Shown here: positions 7,025 through 9,251 of the stretch, piece by piece
Numbering within the stretch: the stretch's first letter is position 1
Layout of the letters: each line of letters begins with the position of its first letter
NCBI GenBank assembly: GCA_947456005.1
Contig: CANGRP010000090.1
Location: 1-9,251, forward strand
Source of the DNA: Caulobacteraceae bacterium
GTDB taxonomy: Bacteria; Pseudomonadota; Alphaproteobacteria; Caulobacterales; Caulobacteraceae
Reading direction: 5' to 3'
Length of the DNA stretch: 9,251 nucleotides
Notes under the pieces: generated by a model
Databases searched by the model: none
What the model was told of the DNA's origin: nothing
What the model saw: the letters and a program-made list of their open reading frames with translations, nothing else
Program-made: the position numbers and the translations under genes

Positions 7025-8390
7025 GGCCTGGTCCCTCGCGCGTCGACTGCGCACACGTCTGCTGTCCGCGACCGTAATCGTGACGCTTGTGACCCTCCTC
7101 GCGGTCGGCGCGCATTACGGTGCGGATTACGCCGACCTACGTCAGCGCAAGGTGCTGGAAATGGCCGAGACGATCCGCTCGGTGGCAATCCGGACAGATG
7201 ACATGGCCCGGGTCCCCGAAGCGGTCGCGGAAGTTCAGCCCGAGTATGCCAATCATCCTGCCGCCTACGGATGGCGGATTGAGGGCGAGACAGGACAACT
7301 CCTGGCGCAGTCGGGCTTTCCCTGGAGTGAGATAGCCCCGCCTCTGGCGCGCGATCGTCCGGACGAGTGGACCGAGCGGACTGCAGATGGCGTCTGGCTT
7401 GCCGGCGCGGTCTTCGTCCGGGATGGCGAGCGTTGGCACGTTGTTACGGCCTCACGCGGGGACCCGGCAGGCCTCTTCTGGCATCTCGTACTGACCGAAC
7501 TCGCCATGCATGTGGCCCTGCCGATCCTTCCGCTGGTCCTGCTCGTCTTCTGGATCACCAGCAGTGCAATCGGCCAGACCTTGCGTCCGCTGGAGGATCT
7601 CTCGCGGCAGGCCCGGCGTATTCGCGCCCTCCAAGACCTGCGCCCATTGAGCATCGAGGCTGCGCCGGTCGAGGTCCGGGACCTGGTGGCGACGCTCAAT
7701 GCGACGATCCTGGACCTGGCGCAGGCGCGGGACGGAGAGCGCACCTTCTTGCTGGACGCCTCCCACGCCCTTCGCACCCCCCTCGCCGCCCTCAAGGCGC
7801 GATTGGAGCTCTGCCCCGAGACCATCCCGAAATCCTCCATAGACGCGGATCTGGAAGCCTTGATCCGGCTGACCTCCCAACTGCTGGCGCTCGCCAATTC
7901 GGAACGACTGGTGGTGGATCCGGATCGGCGGATCGACCTGGAGGCGGTGGCGATCGACGTCGCATCCAAGCTCGAACCCTTGGCGCATGCGGCCGGCGCG
8001 CGCCTCGAAGTCGTTCACCTTCCCGGGGCGAGCCAGGTCAATGGAGATCCGGACGCCCTGGCGCATGCGCTCTCCAATCTTGTCGATAACGCCATCCGAT
8101 ATTCGCCGCCGGGGGGGCGCATCACCCTCAGGATCTGCGACGATCCTAGCGGCTTGGAAGTCCTGGATGAGGGCCCCGGCATGGGCGCTTCAGTGGACGC
8201 GTTCCATCCGAACCGATTTGCCCGGCCGCCCTTCGTCAGCGGCGATGGGGCGGGACTTGGGCTTTCCATCGTCAGTCGCATCATGGCGGCGCACGGCGGC
8301 GGAATGACCATCCGCAATCGGGAAGCGAGAGGCCTTTCCGTGCGCCTGAGCTTGCCCTTCCCCGCTCAGGGAACCCCGGAGCAGGGATAG
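7011..8390 (+). CDS. Sensor histidine kinase, partner of the upstream response regulator
   Basis: A 459-residue inner-membrane kinase that should phosphorylate the regulator encoded just upstream. In order: a transmembrane helix (about 17-38), a periplasmic sensor region (39-157), a second transmembrane helix (about 160-185), a HAMP linker, and the dimerisation/phospho-acceptor motif 'FLLDASHALRTPLAALKARL' with H252. Then come the N-box 'LSNLVDNAIRYSPPGG' (N356/N360), the ATP-binding 'VLDEGPGMG' (D386) and the glycine-rich 'GDGAGLGLSIV' (411-421). All catalytic boxes are present, but the residue after the phospho-His is Ala instead of the common Glu. The ORF extends upstream, yet the ATG at 7011 is chosen because it starts directly before the basic, membrane-leading N-terminus and gives the usual 14-base overlap with the regulator. 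Overall architecture resembles QseC/TctE/PhoQ-type kinases; the signal is unknown. Confidence 0.94.
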   Translation: MPRTEAWSLARRLRTRLLSATVIVTLVTLLAVGAHYGADYADLRQRKVLEMAETIRSVAIRTDDMARVPEAVAEVQPEYANHPAAYGWRIEGETGQLLAQSGFPWSEIAPPLARDRPDEWTERTADGVWLAGAVFVRDGERWHVVTASRGDPAGLFWHLVLTELAMHVALPILPLVLLVFWITSSAIGQTLRPLEDLSRQARRIRALQDLRPLSIEAAPVEVRDLVATLNATILDLAQARDGERTFLLDASHALRTPLAALKARLELCPETIPKSSIDADLEALIRLTSQLLALANSERLVVDPDRRIDLEAVAIDVASKLEPLAHAAGARLEVVHLPGASQVNGDPDALAHALSNLVDNAIRYSPPGGRITLRICDDPSGLEVLDEGPGMGASVDAFHPNRFARPPFVSGDGAGLGLSIVSRIMAAHGGGMTIRNREARGLSVRLSLPFPAQGTPEQG

Positions 8391-8397
8391 ACGTCCC

Positions 8398-8415
8398 CTA
8401 CTCCCACTCGATTGT
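8398..8415 (-). repeat. guaA 3' end, copy 2 of the direct repeat (probable attachment site)
   Basis: Read on the minus strand this gives T-I-E-W-E followed by a TAG stop, the exact C-terminus of GMP synthase, but no guaA homology continues upstream of it. The core TCCCACTCGAT (8402-8412) matches 4723-4733 perfectly and in the same orientation. Differences in third codon positions and in the stop codon show that it came from a different guaA allele. It starts seven bases after the kinase stop codon. Confidence 0.6.
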
Positions 8416-8462
8416 CTGAATCTCGCATAAGTGTTTGAAAACTCGATGGTAAGTACCCGGTC

Positions 8463-8510
8463 TGACGGTCATTCTCCGACTGTGAGGCCGTCAAAATGCT
8501 ACGCTTTTGA
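8463..8510. repeat. Two overlapping small inverted repeats near the duplicate guaA end
   Basis: TGACGG (8463-8468) pairs with CCGTCA (8488-8493). Overlapping the second arm, TCAAAA plus GC (8491-8499, one bulged T) pairs with GC plus TTTTGA (8503-8510) around the loop TAC. The second ends in a TTTTGATTT run on the plus strand and could weakly terminate transcription from the kinase gene. An alternative is binding sites for an island recombinase. Confidence 0.35.
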
Positions 8511-8717
8511 TTTCATTGAAAAAACTGCCAGAAAAAATATTTTCGCGGTTCCGGCATCTATCGAGGTCAATCGCCCCTCAGACCCGTTGTTTGCCTGCCC
8601 AGCGCAACTCCGGCGGCCGCCTGAAAGTACCGTCAGTCCTCCATAACAGGACTCAGTCTTCGGATCGAGTAGCCCGGGAACAGCAAAGGTGGCCAGCGCA
8701 CGTCCGACGCCCTGACG

Positions 8718-9251
8718 TGACCCCCGTTTCTCATCCAGTCGTAACGAGAGTCCTAGGTTGATCTGACCCTTGCTCGGCGGGGGTTGCAAGAGGCCGGCGC
8801 GCGGAGACATCAGGTATCGCAGCGTGCCGGCCGGACTCTCCGGATAGGGCTCGGGCGTAGTCCCCTGGTGTCATCCAGCCGAGCTTCGAGTGCGGCCGGG
8901 CTTCGTTGTAGTCGCGCCGCCAGGTCTCCAGCACAGCGCGGGCGTGGGGCAGAGACCGGAAGAGCGTCTCGTTCAGCAGCTCGTCCCGCAGACGGCCGTT
9001 GAAGCTCTCGTTGAAGCCGTTCTGCTGCGGCTTTCCCGGCGCGATGTAGTGCCAGCCGACGCCGGTCTCGTCGGCCCAGGCAAGGATGGCGTTGGAGGTG
9101 TACTCCGTGCCGTTGTCGCTGACGATCATGTCCGGGCGTCCGCGCTGAGCGATGATGGCGTCCAGCTCACGCGCCACCCTGCGTCCCGACAGCGAGGTGT
9201 CGGCGACCAGGGCCAGGCACTCGCGCGTGCAGTTGTCGATCACCGTCAGGA
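8718..9251 (-). mobile_element. IS3-family insertion sequence, 3' part (rest beyond right edge)
   Basis: The transposase frame runs off the right edge. On the plus strand a likely element end begins TGACCCCCGTTTC at 8718, matching the usual TGA...TCA termini of IS3-family elements, and the transposase stops within it. The opposite end and any target duplication are outside the window, so the exact boundary is unconfirmed. Confidence 0.6.
8731..9251 (-). CDS. IS3-family transposase OrfB, C-terminal integrase-core part
   Basis: The RNase-H-like integrase core of an IS3-type transposase that cuts and joins the element's ends. The catalytic Asp in 'VSDNGTEYTS' is followed after exactly 35 residues by the catalytic Glu in 'NGFNESFNGRLRDELLNE', the D-x35-E spacing of this family. 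'IDNCTRECLALVADTSLSGRRVARELD' precedes it, and 'WRRDYNEARPHSKLGWMTPGDYA' is the typical C-terminal signature. The first catalytic Asp and the orfA frame are beyond the right edge. The frame is open to the last base, so the GTG at 9243 is internal. The visible part has no frameshift or stop, so the element may be intact. The stop falls about 13 bases inside the likely terminal repeat, as in relatives. Confidence 0.92.
   Translation of the reverse strand, partial: LTVIDNCTRECLALVADTSLSGRRVARELDAIIAQRGRPDMIVSDNGTEYTSNAILAWADETGVGWHYIAPGKPQQNGFNESFNGRLRDELLNETLFRSLPHARAVLETWRRDYNEARPHSKLGWMTPGDYARALSGESGRHAAIPDVSARRPLATPAEQGSDQPRTLVTTG

Larger units (their letters stand above)
8391..8717. other. 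Gene-free stretch between the kinase gene and the insertion sequence
   Basis: About 330 bases without a convincing gene; a 71-codon ORF at 8431-8646 (+) has no recognisable domain. It begins with the duplicate guaA terminus, then two small hairpins. The segment 8491-8550 is only about 32% GC with A-rich runs, in strong contrast to the rest of the window. The remainder up to the insertion-sequence end is of normal GC and shows nothing I recognise. Confidence 0.6.

Noticed and set aside
8391..8550. CRISPR array or tandem repeats in the AT-rich stretch
   Set aside because: The A-rich runs and inverted repeats do not recur at regular spacing.
8431..8646. Small plus-strand ORF after the kinase gene (71 codons)
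   Set aside because: No ribosome site or recognisable domain, and it crosses hairpins and an abrupt composition change.

Overview
The window looks like a GC-rich, probably alphaproteobacterial chromosome. This rests on overall base composition, codon choice and protein flavour only; I cannot name a genus. It reads as an accessory or recombined region rather than a conserved backbone.

Layout. Positions 2-769 (+) are the C-terminal part of a MacB/FtsX-type ABC exporter permease cut by the window's left edge. Facing it is a leftward set of three genes: an SRPBCC/START-like small-molecule-binding protein (3629-4213), a phytanoyl-CoA-dioxygenase-like Fe(II)/2-oxoglutarate oxygenase (2535-3374) and an exported SMP-30/NHL-type beta-propeller protein (792-2423). 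These could act on one small molecule (bind, hydroxylate, process in the periplasm, export), but that link is inferred from position alone.

A gene-free stretch (4214-4718) leads into a 5'-truncated guaA: only the last ~177 residues of GMP synthase remain (4719-5252), with no amidotransferase domain and no ATP P-loop. Next come a zinc-finger-bearing SAM methyltransferase (5291 to about 6259/6361, minus) and, divergently, a co-translated OmpR-family response regulator and sensor histidine kinase (6335-7024 and 7011-8390, plus).

The main observation is at 8398-8415, seven bases after the kinase stop codon. A second copy of the last codons of guaA (reading T-I-E-W-E-stop on the minus strand) lies in the same orientation as the real guaA terminus at 4719-4736. 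The 3' end of guaA is a known integration site for genomic islands, so these two copies look like attachment-site remnants. They bound a 3.7-kb segment carrying the guaA fragment, the methyltransferase and the two-component system. AT-rich, hairpin-bearing DNA lies just outside each copy. The right edge holds the 3' part of an IS3-family insertion sequence (8718-9251, minus), consistent with a mobile-element-rich locus. No integrase, tRNA, rRNA or CRISPR array is visible.
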